64,000 nucleotides of DNA, taken from NCBI GenBank assembly GCA_034387635.1, contig JAOANU010000005.1, positions 1,736,001 to 1,800,000 on the forward strand, read 5' to 3'. Each line of letters begins with the position of its first letter. The first letter of the stretch is position 1. The translations under genes were made by a program, and so were the position numbers. Below the pieces are notes generated by a model, which saw nothing but the letters and a program-made list of their open reading frames with translations, did no database searches and was not told the DNA's origin. Source of the DNA: Rhodosporidiobolus odoratus (lineage: Eukaryota > Basidiomycota > Microbotryomycetes > Sporidiobolales > Sporidiobolaceae). Shown one piece after another: positions 1 to 11,292 of this stretch.

Positions 1-126
1 CAGATCAAGAAAATTGACCGAAACAAATTTCCCGACCTTCGGTCTCGCGCTGATGGAGCGTTAGAGAATCTGGTCGCGTTTGTGGGGTACAGGAAGGAAG
101 TGGACAAGCCGGTCAAGAGGCAATAG
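1..126 (+). CDS. C-terminal end of an unrecognised protein (partial)
   Basis: An open frame enters from the left edge and encodes 41 residues before a TAG at 124-126. The tail is charged and helical-looking (begins QIKKIDRNKFPDL, ends DKPVKRQ). It reads in frame from base 1 and is followed by non-coding sequence, as expected of a last exon. It is convergent with CCT3, whose stop lies about 385 bp downstream on the other strand. I do not recognise the family and too little is present to assign a role. Confidence 0.55.
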   Translation, partial: QIKKIDRNKFPDLRSRADGALENLVAFVGYRKEVDKPVKRQ

Positions 127-509
127 GGTGAGGGGTCGCGGGGATCAGAGTAAGGGAGGAGGGGGTGCAAGCTCGCGCTACCTAGCCTCGTTTCGGCTTT
201 TAGCTCAACACGAATGAGCGGACTCGTCTGCTGGTCAAAACGTAAGGGGGAAAACATAAGCAGGACAGGTTGATCTGAGAATGTTAGAGAAGAGTAAGAA
301 CCCAATTCTGAGAAGGCCACCCATGTCTTTCAGCCACCAATAGTTTCTCTCACGCTGCCCGCTTCGGTTAGGGGTCTTGCGGTACCGTAGATGTTACTGC
401 AAGCGACGACTGTAAGAGACGGGGCAGACAGGATGCCGGAGGATTGCGAAAGAATTGGCCGGCGGCCCCATTCGACTTTTGCCTTTCGTTCGACGCTACT
501 TCGCAACAG
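127..509. other. Convergent intergenic region
   Basis: This interval lies between the stop of the left-edge gene and the stop of CCT3. No convincing coding frame, RNA gene or repeat is visible. It should hold both 3' UTRs and terminators, but I cannot place a polyadenylation site. Confidence 0.5.
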
Positions 510-3020
510 CTACTGAGGTCCGTCCATCTCGCCCGCCCCCTGCTGTTGTACTCCCGGCCCTCCCTCTCCCTGCGTGCGCTTCGCCGAGACGATGCTACGC
601 GAACCAAGTGTCAGCAAGCGGGCGGACAGAACAAGACCCAGGGAAAAAACACACTCGTCGACGCGAAGAAGCAGGCATGCAGACTCGATGGCAGTCTTGA
701 TCGTTTGGACCTTGACCGCTGCGGATTCGTAGAGTCCGTACTCCTTCATGTCGACCACTTTGCCCGTCTCGCCGTCGACACCGAATCGGACTTCGCCCGC
801 GGCATGCTTGGCCTGCATGGAGGGGTAGAGTGAGCATACTAGAAACATACGGTTAAGCAGAACAGACGGAACGAGGAAGTCGAGAGATGGAAGAAAAAGT
901 ATGCAAGGAAAAGAGGAAGGAGGCGAAAGAGGGACGCAAGAGATGCGCAAGAGGCGACGTAACGTACCCGCAGCTCAGTCAGCACCCTGATCGCGTTCCC
1001 TCCGCAGTTCTGCACCAGCGTCCTCGGAATAACCTCCATCGCATCCGCCACCGCCCGGAAAGGCCACCCCTCAACTCCAGCAATCTCCTTTGCCTTCTTG
1101 GCCAACCCAACCGAGATGGCCATCTCGGTCGCTCCACCTCCCGGAGCCAATCGAGGGTCGAAGACGACGTTGCGGGCGACGCACATCGCGTCTGCCAGGT
1201 TTCGGTCGATTTCGTGAAGGATGTCTTTCGAAGGACCGCGGAGGAGGATGGTGCAGGCTTTGGGATCTTTGCAGGCGGTGAGGAAGGTGAAGTAGCTATA
1301 TAACAGAAGTGGGTCAGTATCGCAAGCAGGTTGTGCTAGGGGTTCAAACGAAATGTTTCGTTCCGAAACGGAGCAAGGTGAAGCGGACTATGGTATAGAC
1401 GCGACAGTGCGGAAAGGCCAAGAGCGAAAATGTGACTGACTCGTCGCCAAGCTTCTCCACGTTGAACAGCCCACACTGCGTACCAACATCACTCTCGCGG
1501 AGATCGTCGACGCGGTTAACGATGGTTGCGCCGGTGGCACGGGCAATTCGGTTGTTGTCGGACTTGCGGACACGGCGGATCGCAGTAATGTTGGCCTTGA
1601 CAAGGTAGTGCTGGGCGAGATCTGCGCAAAGGCAGTATCAGCGCTGTTCGGGAGGAAGTAGTTGAACAGAACAGTACCAGAGATGCCCTTTTCGGTAAAG
1701 ACAAGATCCGGCTTGAACTCGATAATCCGCTCGCACATCGCCTTGATCTGCTCCTCCTCGATTTCCAACAGACGATTCCAATCGGCCTCTTTTGAAACCT
1801 CAATGTTGGTCTGCGATTCGCCCTTCTTGTACTCGAGGGGCGAGTCAAGGAGGATGACTCGAGGGTTCACGATGCGTCGGCGCATTTTGGCGTGGGTGAC
1901 GTCCTTGTTCACCATGACGCCGTCGAGAACCCTCGAGTCTTCGATTTCGCCGCCGGGGACCTTTTCGACCTTGGCGTAGCGCTTCAGGTCGACGGTCTTG
2001 TTGCCGTTTTCTTCTTTCGAGACGATCTGGACCGCCTTGAGGGCGAGTCGGCACATCATGTCGCTCCAACGAGAGACGAATTTGGTGCCGATAGACGTCT
2101 TGATGAGGGCGAGCATCTCGTCTTCTTTAGAAGGGTCGACGGGGACAGAGATAGATTCGATAATCGTGAGAGCTTCCTCGAGAGCACGCTTGAAAGCGGA
2201 GATGATGACGACGGGGTGGATGTTGCGTTCAAGATGGGGGAGAGCTTGTGCGAGGATTTCACCGGCTGCAGCGGACGGAACAGTTCAGCAACCGAAATGT
2301 AGGATTGGACAAGGGGGGGTCGTACCGAGAATGATGACACTGGTCGTTCCGTCTCCGACCTCCTCGTCTTGTGTCCGTGACAGCTCGATCATACTCTTCG
2401 CAGCCGGGTGAGCAACTTCGATTTCGCGAAGGATAGCGTTGCCGTCGTTGGTGAGCCTGAGCGCAGAGGGATCCTTCGTCAGCTACATCTCGAGGGGAGC
2501 GCAGTGGCGATAACTCACAAGATACCGCCCATCGCTGAATACATCCAAGAGGAAAGCCCGCTTCAAGGGTCAGCCATGAGTTGTTCGTTTGCACGTCGGG
2601 AGGAAGGGAGGAAAAAGGGGGACGCACGGTCGAGAATCATTTTGAGCATGGCGCGCGGACCCAAGCACGTCCGGATGACATCAGCGACGGTCTACGGCGG
2701 AAGAAAGGTCAGCGCAAAGGTCGTGGAGGGAAAGGATCCCCATATATTGCCGAGAAATGGGAAAGCGATTATAGGCGACGGGGGGCAAGTGAACGTCCGG
2801 CGGGTGGCGGAGAGCGTACCTTGGCGGCGGTAATATTGGCAACCTGAGCCTTCCTTCCCTCTGCAGGTGCAGGTTTGTCAGAATTAGGCGTTGAAGAGAT
2901 GAGCGAAACACAAACTCGCGCTGCCTTGAGTCGGGACCAACTGTGGAGCGATCCATTAGTAGGACCAGAGTACGATTGATCGGTGTGCTTACCGTTTACG
3001 ACAATAGCGTTCTGGTTCAT
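510..3020 (-). CDS. CCT3: T-complex protein 1 subunit gamma (CCT3)
   Basis: One of the eight subunits of the cytosolic chaperonin TRiC/CCT, which folds actin, tubulin and other clients using ATP. Several exons on the minus strand match the family in order: start [10 protein letters not shown], then [11 protein letters not shown], the nucleotide-binding motif GDGTTSVI near 2340-2370, an exon with [10 protein letters not shown] and [11 protein letters not shown] (about 1650-2100), the apical segment EKGIS, then [10 protein letters not shown] and [13 protein letters not shown] (about 970-1190), and [14 protein letters not shown]. The last intron joins LLLRVD to [10 protein letters not shown], restoring the usual C-terminal motif, followed by a Gly/Gln-rich tail that ends at 510. 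The ATG at 3018-3020 precedes a first exon of about ten codons. Family length is about 540-560 residues, which fits. High confidence in identity; individual intron edges are by eye. Confidence 0.95.
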
Positions 3021-3235
3021 GTTGGGAGATTCTGGGGGAAGAAGGTGGGAGAGGTCTTCGATTCCCCATTTCCCCTCACAAGAGGCCCGGTTCTTTACTG
3101 CAAGCCGGAGCAAACATAATGGGACTACGGATATAGCAGAACGAGACTACAACGGCAACGACTGCAAGCAGAACACGCAACGACCCACGACCGGCTATTT
3201 TCTTCCACCCCGCGCCTTCCGACCGCTTCGCCCGT

Positions 3236-4527
3236 TCACTCGTCCTTCCTCGCCGATGTGTGGGTCCTTTGTGCGTCGGAGAACTACATTCCCCACAAAT
3301 GAACGAATTAGCGAGCGCGAGGTGAGAGGGCCCGAAAGAAAAAAGCACCTCGTCCCCCTCGTCCTCGTGCCCCTCGTCCTTCTCCTCGCTACCCTCATCA
3401 CCATTACCGCCATTACCGCCCGTGTCGTCAATCACCCTCGAGGCTTTCTTGCGGCGATAACCGATTCGCCTGCTAACTGATTTTCCGTCCCTGCCCATCC
3501 GTCCTCCAATCTCCGAGTGTGTCAGGCCCAGCGAAAGCCCTTCATCCACTGCTTCGTCGTCTTTCGTCGTAAATTGGGGCCTTTTGGTGAACGAAGTCGG
3601 AAGATGTTTCCGGGTGTACGTGGCAAGCGACCGAGCCGTCTTTCCGAGCATTGTTCCCAGATCCTCATAGGTGGTCGGCGTCGGCTTAGTGCGCTCAGCA
3701 TAAAGGGCGGACTTGCCGGCGTCAGAGATGCTCAACTTGTTGGCTTTCGGGAACGGGTGCTCAATGTGACCGTATTTGGCTTCGAGTTCGTCTTCGGTCA
3801 GGCGGCGCACCCGACTCGGCGACTCTGAAAGAGAGGCAGACGTCGACGCGATCGAAGTCGACGGGGTTGCGGAGGGTAAAGGTGGCCGAGTCGGTGGAGA
3901 ATGCTGAGAAGTGGAGGGGAGGGAAGGAGGTAAGAGTTGAAGCTGCGGCGGCGGGTCACTGCCTGCCACCTCCTCGTTCTCGGTTGCTGCAGCCGTCGCC
4001 GTCCTCTTGCGCAGACTTCTCTGAGGAGGAAGGGCTGGGACGGAGTACGTGGGCGCGGCAGTCGGCAACGGTGGCAGCAGGGCCGGGAGGAAGTTCGGGA
4101 GAGGGGAAGGGGTCTCTACGGGAGCGGCGCGAGCGGCTGTGTCGATAGAAGGAACGGAAATGGCGCTAGGGGAGGTTGACGCAACCGTTGGCAACGGTGG
4201 TAAGAGTGCGAGAGGAAAGGAGGGTGGCGAAGCTGAGACCAGGGCCGACTTGGTCGTGAGGTTGCGAGTCGCTCGAGGCTTGCGAGTGGTGGGCCCTCCG
4301 CCTTTCGACAAGGACGAGTTGCGAGCGCGAGTACCCTTCGAAACCGAACGTGATTGTGAGGGCGTCGAGCTGTTCTCGAAGTCGGGAGGACCGTAGTTCG
4401 AGGTCGGAGAGAGTTGAGGGTCGACGGGGGGCGGCGTGCGAGGGCAGGGTCCGGCTGACGCATCCCTGCCTGACGATCCCTCGTCATTGGCTTGAATCAA
4501 CCGGTCGGATGATGTCGGTCCAGCGCT
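3236..4527 (-). CDS. Myb/SANT-like nuclear protein, 5' end unresolved
   Basis: A long open frame encodes a Pro/Ser/Ala-rich, probably disordered N-terminal half, then a basic, helical region with two helix-turn-helix-like repeats. The first is around PTTYEDLGTMLGKTARSLATY. The second is around TKDDEAVDEGLSLGLTHSE followed by IGGRMGRDGKSVSRRI, the spacing seen in Myb/SANT or sigma-like HTH modules. An acidic tail (GDEGSEEKDEGHEDEGDE) follows. A good splice (donor about 3345, acceptor just before TTCTCC) gives a short last exon ending at 3236; without it the frame runs on to 3076 over the CCT3 promoter, which is less likely. There is no ATG at the start of the frame: it opens at an acceptor-like ctag at about 4528, so an upstream exon is required. 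It may be the 3' part of the next gene. DNA binding is inferred from the repeat pattern only. Confidence 0.5.
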
Positions 4528-4640
4528 CTAGTTGCCGGAGCGAAGGTCGGAAGGAGTACGAGGGCTGGAGAAATCGAAGGTCGCGGTAGCCGGATGCGAA
4601 GTTTTCCGCCGCTTCTTTTGACCTCCTGCCTCAGACTCAC

Positions 4641-6714
4641 TCAGATCGTCCTCTTCGCGCCATACGTGCCCCTCTTAGTGCCTGCCCTGCCCGATTCGCG
4701 CGGCTGATCGCTTCCGGCTTCGAGTCCGACCTCCTCCGCCTCTTGCGCCGTAAGCCTGCGGGGACGGGGAAGCCTGCTGCCTTTGATCGGCATCGGCTTG
4801 TTGATTGGCTAGTGGCAAAGGCAATAGCGCTGTCAGTTGACCCGGGCTAAAAAAAGTTGGAAAAACGAGAGAACTGGCGCACCTGCTTTGGTCCCCGCCG
4901 GCGCAGAGTCACCGCATCAGACGGCTCAATCCCGAGTTCCGCCTCTGCAGCAGCCATTGCTGACGCCTGAGAGTGACGAAAGGAGAGCGTTATCGCTGTA
5001 ATTCAGTGCAGAAATGCAGAAACGAACCCACCTTCTGCTGCTTCGTCAGACCCGATCCAATCTTCGGCCGCTTGGTCTCCCGCGGTGGCTCGAGCGCGCG
5101 TGCTTGCGAGACCCACGAAACAGCGCTCGCGCGCTCCTCCTCCGTGACTAGCGGCCGGAGGGGCTCTGTCGCGAAATCTTGCGATCGATTTCCTGCTCTG
5201 GTAGACGTCGAGTGACCCGAGGCGCGCTGTTGCGTAAGCTGATTCACCTGCTGATTGCGATGTTTGGGCTGGTCGAGCTTTGCCGCCGTCTTGACGAGGT
5301 GATTGGCCTTGACCTTTTCCCATTCTTCTTCGGGCGAGAGGGGAGTGACAGGTACGTCGTATTTGCCGGCCACTATGCCGCGTACGTGCACCATCAAAAT
5401 CAGATTGAGAGTAGAGGAACCGAGGACAGGGGTAGGCGGGGAAAGGGCCCGGGTCAGCGACCGAATCAGGCATGCGGCACGGAAAGCTGAAAGAGAACAA
5501 CGCACTGATGTCGTTGAAGCTGTCAGTCTGCCACACAAATCCTCCCTCGACCTCGCAAGCTTGAAGGCGCGGTCCATCGCCTTGAGCTCCTCAAAACCCT
5601 GTCCGCTCTTCTGACCGCTACCGAAGCGGAAAATGGCGATGCGGTCGCGAGACTTGGCGACCTCCCTTGCCTCCGCTAAGCTATTGCAGTAGAAGACCTG
5701 TGCAGCCGTTCCCTGCTCCGTAAGGTTGATGCCCATGATAAGAATGAACACTATGCCCGACTTCAGCCAAACCCAAACCTCCTTCAGGTGCGGCGACGCG
5801 AGAACTGCACAGACATCGAGGTGTCAGCGGATGATTGCGGGACTAATACCCAATAAGTCAACAAGGATCGATGTTGCGTGTACAGCCGGTTTGAGAAAGG
5901 CCAAAACGCAAGGCGGCGTTTCGGGCTGCTAGGGGAGAAGAGAGGGACGCACAGTCGAGCTGCTTGAAGTAGAACACGCGGAGACTTCCTTCGCTGCGCA
6001 GCTCTTTCACACGTCTTACGCAGCCGAGATACCCGTTGTTGTTCTGGGGAGCTTCGGTAATGCAGGTCGCGGCGACGAGCTTGAGACCGTTCTTGAAAGC
6101 TGGCTTGAGCTCGCTCGTCGTGCTGCGCAACCAGCCCACGCTACAAGCGATATGTTTAATCTCACGATCTAGGGATATGGCACATGTCGTACAGACAACC
6201 GTAGCAAGAGGAAAGAAAGTGCGCACCTTATCGCCGGCGTCATTGCGCCCGCTCGAGCGCCCGGCTCAAGCGTGAAGATTTGATAGATGACGTTGTTTGC
6301 GCTATAAGCCATACCGGGCTCCTGGCGAATGATCATGGCCGTGAACGGCTGCACTTGAAGCGATGAGCAAAAGCGGGTGCTTCATAGGACTGCAAGCAGA
6401 CTTACCTCGTTTGCTGCCTCACCTCGTCCTGCCATATCTTCCTCCATCATGACGAGCCAGCCATCAGCTCCTCCTTTGCCTATCCTCGTCTCCCAATGCT
6501 TCACTTTGTCTGCCTCGAACACCTTTACCTCGTCGGGGTTCTCGGCTTCAATGGCGAGAGTCTTCAGCATGACATCAAGTTGGTTCGGCGTGAAGTCGCG
6601 GTACTCCTCGCCCAGTTGCACGATTGCGACTAGTACTGGTGCGGGAAGGGAGGCGACGGCAGCTGTGTTCGCGTCATAGTGCTCGTCGAGGGTAAGCTTG
6701 GCGAAGGCGGACAA
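4641..6714 (-). CDS. Unrecognised conserved-looking protein, multi-exon
   Basis: At least six minus-strand exons join in frame. The first (ends about 6400) contains LDEHYDANTAAVASLPAPV and a tail rich in Asp/Glu. The next carry MAYSANNVIYQIFTLEPG, VGWLRSTTSELKPAFKNG, then KEVWVWLKSGIVFILIMG with RDRIAIFRFGSG and FEELKAMDRAFKLA, then YDVPVTPLSPEEEWEKVK. The C-terminal part is basic and low complexity (RETKRPKIGSGLTKQQK, LTAQEAEEVGLEAG). Third codon positions are C/G-rich and introns have standard GT-AG ends, so it is expressed-looking, but I do not recognise the family. The first exon opens at an acceptor-like ag near 6714 without an ATG, so a small 5' exon is missing. A stop at 4641 closes one reading. 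An alternative splice (donor gtcgga near 4725) would run on into the Myb/SANT-like frame, making one large gene. Confidence 0.55.
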
Positions 6715-6777
6715 ACTCGCAGAGTCTATCGAACCTCAGTAAAGGGGGGTCGGGATTACAGCGGTAAGAGATAGAAC

Positions 6778-7848
6778 GTGGACATTGGTGTCGAGTCAGT
6801 ATTGACAAGGAAGGCGGGTGCAAGGGAGCAGTCTTGCCCCTCGCACGACGACCTCATTACCAGCTCGCCCGTCGAACCTTCTAGCCCCCCTTACACTCTA
6901 TTCACCCTTCCTCGCGTCAGCCAAACCGCTCACCAACTCCCTCCCCCGAAACTTCTTCTTTCTCCTGACCAACCCGGATCTACCGCGACCCCCGCCGCAC
7001 CCTTCGACTCAACTCCCATTGACCTCACCAATATCGACGATGCTGAAGAACCTCCCTTTCCCTTCGCCCTTCCCGGACTCGCCCTGAGCACCGAGAAAAC
7101 CGCCTCTCCGATTTTCCTCACCCGCTCTCTCGCCCAGGCCTACATCGACCGTGAGGCTCCCGAGATGGACTGGGAAACTGAGGATGAATTCCAACACCAG
7201 TTCCTCGAACGCTACCAGGAAACAGTGAACGCGTGGAGGGAACGGGAGGAGAGGATGCAAGATGTCCCGCCGACGCTGGAAGAAAAGTACGCGGCGTTGT
7301 CCCTCTTCCGGCCCGCTTCGCCTTCGCCCCCTCCCGAGCCCGAGCCGACAGACGCCCAAGGCAAACCGGCCAGGAAACGCCTCTCCCGTGAAGCGACACC
7401 AGGACCTAACATTATCGACCCTTCCTTTCTTCCGCCTTCCTACGACGACATCACCGTCACCGAGGTCGGCCCTCGTCCTCCGCCGCACCTGCGCTTTCAG
7501 CCTCACCATCGCACGATCGCTCCGCTCCCGTCGGCTCTCGCAGGACGGCACGAACCTTCCCTACCTTCTCTCACGACGGCGCCTCTCCCTCTCGTGGTCG
7601 CCTCCGCGACCGTTCACTTCGACGAGCCTCACAAGAAGCGTCGTCGCAACCGTCGACGTAGCAAGAAGGCCCCTACTACCCTCTCCGACAGTCTCGACGC
7701 CCTCTCTCTCTCAGGCGTCCCGGCGGCTACCTCGCCCTCCCTTCTTTCCCGCCTCTCGACTTCCTCGCCTTCTCTCCTTAGCCGCATCTCGCCCGGCCGC
7801 CCATCCTCGGCCGGCCCGCTTCCCATCCTTCAGACCTCGAAGGACTAA
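6778..7848 (+). CDS. Unrecognised Pro/Ser-rich protein, 5' end unresolved
   Basis: A long plus-strand frame ends at TAA 7846-7848. It contains a hydrophilic N-terminal part (PIDLTNIDDAEEPPFPF), a charged helical segment (EDEFQHQFLERYQETVN, then WREREERMQ), a YAALSLF-type motif, a basic patch (KKRRRNRRRSKK, a likely nuclear localisation signal) and a C-terminal Ser/Leu-rich repeat of SLLSR. Codon use favours C/G at the third position. The frame is open from before 6778 but lacks an ATG until residue MDWETEDE (about 7165). Either translation starts there (about 228 residues) or an upstream exon exists; the latter would have to overlap or lie beyond the minus-strand neighbour. No family recognised. 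Confidence 0.45.
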   Translation: MDIGVESVLTRKAGAREQSCPSHDDLITSSPVEPSSPPYTLFTLPRVSQTAHQLPPPKLLLSPDQPGSTATPAAPFDSTPIDLTNIDDAEEPPFPFALPGLALSTEKTASPIFLTRSLAQAYIDREAPEMDWETEDEFQHQFLERYQETVNAWREREERMQDVPPTLEEKYAALSLFRPASPSPPPEPEPTDAQGKPARKRLSREATPGPNIIDPSFLPPSYDDITVTEVGPRPPPHLRFQPHHRTIAPLPSALAGRHEPSLPSLTTAPLPLVVASATVHFDEPHKKRRRNRRRSKKAPTTLSDSLDALSLSGVPAATSPSLLSRLSTSSPSLLSRISPGRPSSAGPLPILQTSKD

Positions 7849-8078
7849 CGTTATCCCTATCTCACCCGTCTCCCCTTTCATCCGCGGACTCACTCGTTCT
7901 CGTCCGCTCCGCTTCTTCTTTCCGCGGGCTCGCCCTATCTCGCCCGCTTCTGTGTAGACCCCTCTTCTCTTCTTTGTCTCCTAGTTCGTCGTCACTAGTT
8001 CGAGATAGCTACGCTCCCCCAGAGATAGTTGTTTTTGGATTAAAAGACTGTGTCAAACGACTCGTACGCTAAGTCTAA

Positions 8079-8345
8079 TTAAGCGCAAAGAGTTAAGCTT
8101 GTTCTTTGCACCGAAGACGAGGGAGACGAGGGACGGCGAGCGTGCCTTGCGAGCGTGCCTTCTTCTCCCTCGTCTCCCTCGTCTTCCTTTTCATCCGCAC
8201 CCGTGGTACTGTCGTCAAGCGCAGCCTCAACCTCGCTCAGCTTTCCGACCGTTTCAGCAGTTGCACCCGCGTCCTTCATGTCCAACTCCATATCGTTCCC
8301 TTCCGGCCGACCCGATCCGCTCGCACTCTGCTCCTGTCCCTCCAT
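8079..8345 (-). CDS. Small acidic ORF, doubtful
   Basis: An ATG-initiated frame of 88 codons encodes a polypeptide that is strongly acidic in the middle (ADEKEDEGDEGEEG) with Met/Asp-rich MELDMKDAGATAET. A plausible acceptor (ctcag) lies just upstream, so this could instead be the last exon of a longer minus-strand gene beginning near 8590. A short direct repeat (cacgctcgc twice) lies near its 3' end. No family is recognised and it could be spurious; kept because the residue composition is not that of an antisense shadow. Confidence 0.25.
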   Translation of the reverse strand: MEGQEQSASGSGRPEGNDMELDMKDAGATAETVGKLSEVEAALDDSTTGADEKEDEGDEGEEGTLARHARRPSSPSSSVQRTSLTLCA

Positions 8346-8666
8346 CCAGCGAGCAGAACCTGAGTCGAGTGTACTTGATGTGTGTCGAGCTGGTTTGGCA
8401 GCCTCACAGGGCCAATGAAGGCTGTTGTGACCCGCTCGAAGGCGACGGAGGAAGAGGTTGGATACGCGAAATAGGCGAAGCTGGAAGGTGTAGTGCCTCG
8501 TTCGCTAGAGCAATGGACAGCTGTACGTGAGGTTCGAGTCCTCTGCACTGGCTCCACGAGGTTAGGTGAGGAGACAGAACTCCTCATCATTCCGGCTTAC
8601 CCCCTCGGTCGTCGTTGCAAGCGATCAAGCGACTTTGCTTTGTCTAGATATACACAGCTATACAGT
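8346..8666. other. Intergenic region with a tRNA-like relic
   Basis: It separates the doubtful acidic ORF from the plus-strand helical protein gene. It contains a perfect B-box (ggttcgagtcc, 8531-8541) with flanking short complementary arms agtgc/gcact, but no anticodon arm, so it is not called a tRNA gene. Confidence 0.3.
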
Positions 8667-11292
8667 ATGCCTGTCGGAGACCACCGGAAAGACCGCATTG
8701 GTCCCATGGGTCAGGATGCCCTCGACTCGATCCTCCTCGCTCAAACCTCGCAGATCTCGCACAAGTACCTCGCATCCGACCCAGCTTTCCTGCACACCGC
8801 CCAAAGGCTAGGCGACGCTCGCAAAAAGGACAAGAAAAAGGTCCTCAAGCATCTCGCGGCTGAGGCCAAACGGCGCCTTGAGGACGAGCCAGCTCTTCTC
8901 CAGGAAGCGCAGGACAACTTCCCAACCCATTTCCGTCGCCCCCAACTCGCTCCTTCCCCTGAGCCGTCTCGTCCTCCCTCTCCCGACCGCCTTCCGCAAC
9001 TCTTTCAAGATTTCCTCGCCGGACGGAATGCAATCAACGCAGATTCGCCCGAGCTGCCCGCACCGAAGCAGCTGGGGGAAGATTCGTATGGCGGGGGCTT
9101 CGACGGAGGAGCCGACTTCGACGCTGATGCTCAGCCGGCAACGATCGACGCTATTCAGCCAGCGAGTAAGGGGACGGAGCTCACCCAGGATGGGGAAAAA
9201 GAGCCTGAGGAGGCCGATGCAGGCACAGGCGCGGCGGCCCCAGCGAGAGCGACAGAGGCACCCATGCGCATCACTGAATTCTGGAAAGCGTTGCGTGCGC
9301 ATTATGACCCCCCTCTTGAGGCAAGTCCCACATTTTGCCGCCGTTCTTTTCTACAGTCGGTTTGGTTGCGGCCTCGCCATCTTGTCACCGTTACATCATG
9401 GCGCGCCAGCACATACTTTGATCGTGCCGCCTAACTCGGATGTGCATTGTCTTGTCTAACTTGCACGCTTGCTGCGCAGGAGGTCCTTCATCTCTTGCCG
9501 GACATGTTCAGTCGCGTCGCATGCTGCCTTTACCTCGGTCGCCGCCTGAAAGAGGAGCATGACGCATCCGCTATCGACCAGGTCTACGCTGCCGCCTGCT
9601 CAAACCTGCCGGTTATGCTTCACAACAATGATTGTGCTTGTGAGTCACATTTTCTTTCGGTATCGCTTCCGCCTCAACTGATTGCCTCAAATCAATCACA
9701 GCTCTACTGGGAACTCTCGCCGACTGTGCAACACCCGCACGGCTCAACGCTCTCGCAAGGTCGTACTCAGGCAAGGTCAAGACCGCTGCGGACGAGAAGT
9801 TCGGCAGTCCGGGGCTGCTCAGCGTTAGCTACTTCGGGCTATCCTAGTGATGGTTCTAGCTGACTCAGTCAAGTCTTCAGGTTCTACGGTCTCTCATGCT
9901 GGCGCCTGACGTTAGGGCTGCACTTTGGTCCGAGATAACTAGCGAAGACGTCTTTGCCCGTCTCGCTGAGGGTGAGTTCGGAGGGCGGTTCTTACAAGTG
10001 CGGCCTCTCATGTGCTCCAACTGCGAACAAGCTGATCATTTAGCTGTCAGAACCTGATAACCCAGCTCGAGCCCCCTCCCGATCTTCTCGGCGCCCTTCG
10101 ACGTGATTTCGTCTCGCTCGCCTACCTCGAGTATGGCGTGCACGTCGTCCGCCAGGCTATAATGACTTACGGCCTATCCTTCGCGGAGCACATCGTCCCT
10201 CGGTGCGTTCCTCTGTGGTCGCACCGCCACGCCCATGTGCGTAGTCTTTGCAACTTCCCCCAATGTTGGCTTAATCACCAACGATGGCGCGATCCTGCGA
10301 CTGAGCACGAGCCCGAGAATCGACAGCTGACCTTCGCGTACGGTAGTGGGTCATCCGCGACCTGATTCAGACCCGCAAGACCGATGAAGACGGTAACGAA
10401 GGTCGCGCTCTTCAGAGGCCTCTCCTTTTTGAGCAAATCAAAGGTAACTTCAACAGCATTCTCAACGGCACTTTCGGCGCCACTCTCCTCTGCGACTACG
10501 TTCAGAGCGCGTTTCAGGATGAACAGCAAAAAGAGGTGGAGTTGGTCAGCGGGTTGCTCGTCAAAGCGGCAATACAGAAGGGGAAATGTCAGGAACATCA
10601 TGCTAGACTCCTTGAAGGTGCGTCCCGCGTCATATTGCCGGAACAGCAGCTGCATTATTAACGCTTGTTGTACTTCAGCATGCCTCGAGTCAAGTCCTTA
10701 CGATACCAACTCTCGCGCGAATCTGCAGCGCATGGCTGAACGCTGGCCCTACGGTCTCGGAGCTTACACCTTCGGCATTCACAAAGCCCTAAGGCAGCCG
10801 GTCATCCCCGCACCCCCACACCTCAACATGTTTCCCTCTGCTCCGTTGGAACGCAGCCGTAGCCCTGCTTCTTCGCATCTGCCACCTTCTGGTGGTCCTC
10901 CGCCCACCTCCACCGCCGCTCCGCAAGATCACGGCGATCGCAGAGATGCTTCGTCGAGAGGCGGTGCGGGAGGCATGCAGAGGCAGGCGGATGCTCCGCA
11001 GCGGACGAAGGGAGGATTCAAGTGCGTCGTTGACTGCTGTATATAGTACGAGGTACTGACCATGTGCTGATCGCATTCGCATGACAGGATACCCTCTGGT
11101 GCCTCTTCCACTTTCAGCTCATCATCCGACACGACCCATATGATTCGCGCTCAATACGATTGCTATCTGACCGTGTCTCCTTCCGGTGTCCTCCGTTTTG
11201 ACGCGCCAGATCCCGCTCGACTCGCGCAGGCGCTGCGCGACGTACGCCGTGTGCTCGCTGGGGCAGAGCAGGGGCAGACGAGAGAGACGTAA
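8667..11292 (+). CDS. Unrecognised 685-residue helical protein, eight exons
   Basis: Exons 8667-9320, 9480-9639, 9702-9823, 9881-9997, 10051-10236, 10347-10617, 10679-11021 and 11088-11292 sum to 2058 nt and stay in frame, giving 685 residues. The N-terminus (MPVGDHRKDRIG) is followed by a charged, Pro/Asp-rich region and then about 400 residues that look entirely alpha-helical with leucine-rich amphipathic turns (EVLHLLPDMFSRVACCLY, LLSVLRSLMLAPDVRAALW, LLGALRRDFVSLAYLEYG). These could be HEAT/ARM/PUF-like repeats, but no signature is clear. A Pro/Ser-rich segment and a short conserved-looking C-terminus (LTVSPSGVLRFDAPDPARLA) follow. The first intron has a GC donor (gcaagt at 9321). No function assigned. 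Confidence 0.7.

Noticed and set aside
3076..3235. C-terminal membrane span for the Myb/SANT-like protein (frame reads on through a hydrophobic stretch)
   Set aside because: A good splice before this point gives a short hydrophilic end, and the read-through would overlap the CCT3 promoter.
8485..8556. tRNA gene suggested by a perfect B-box ggttcgagtcc and complementary arms agtgc/gcact
   Set aside because: The stretch between the D-arm-like and T-arm-like parts is too short to hold an anticodon stem-loop, and the acceptor stem has mismatches. At most a tRNA relic.
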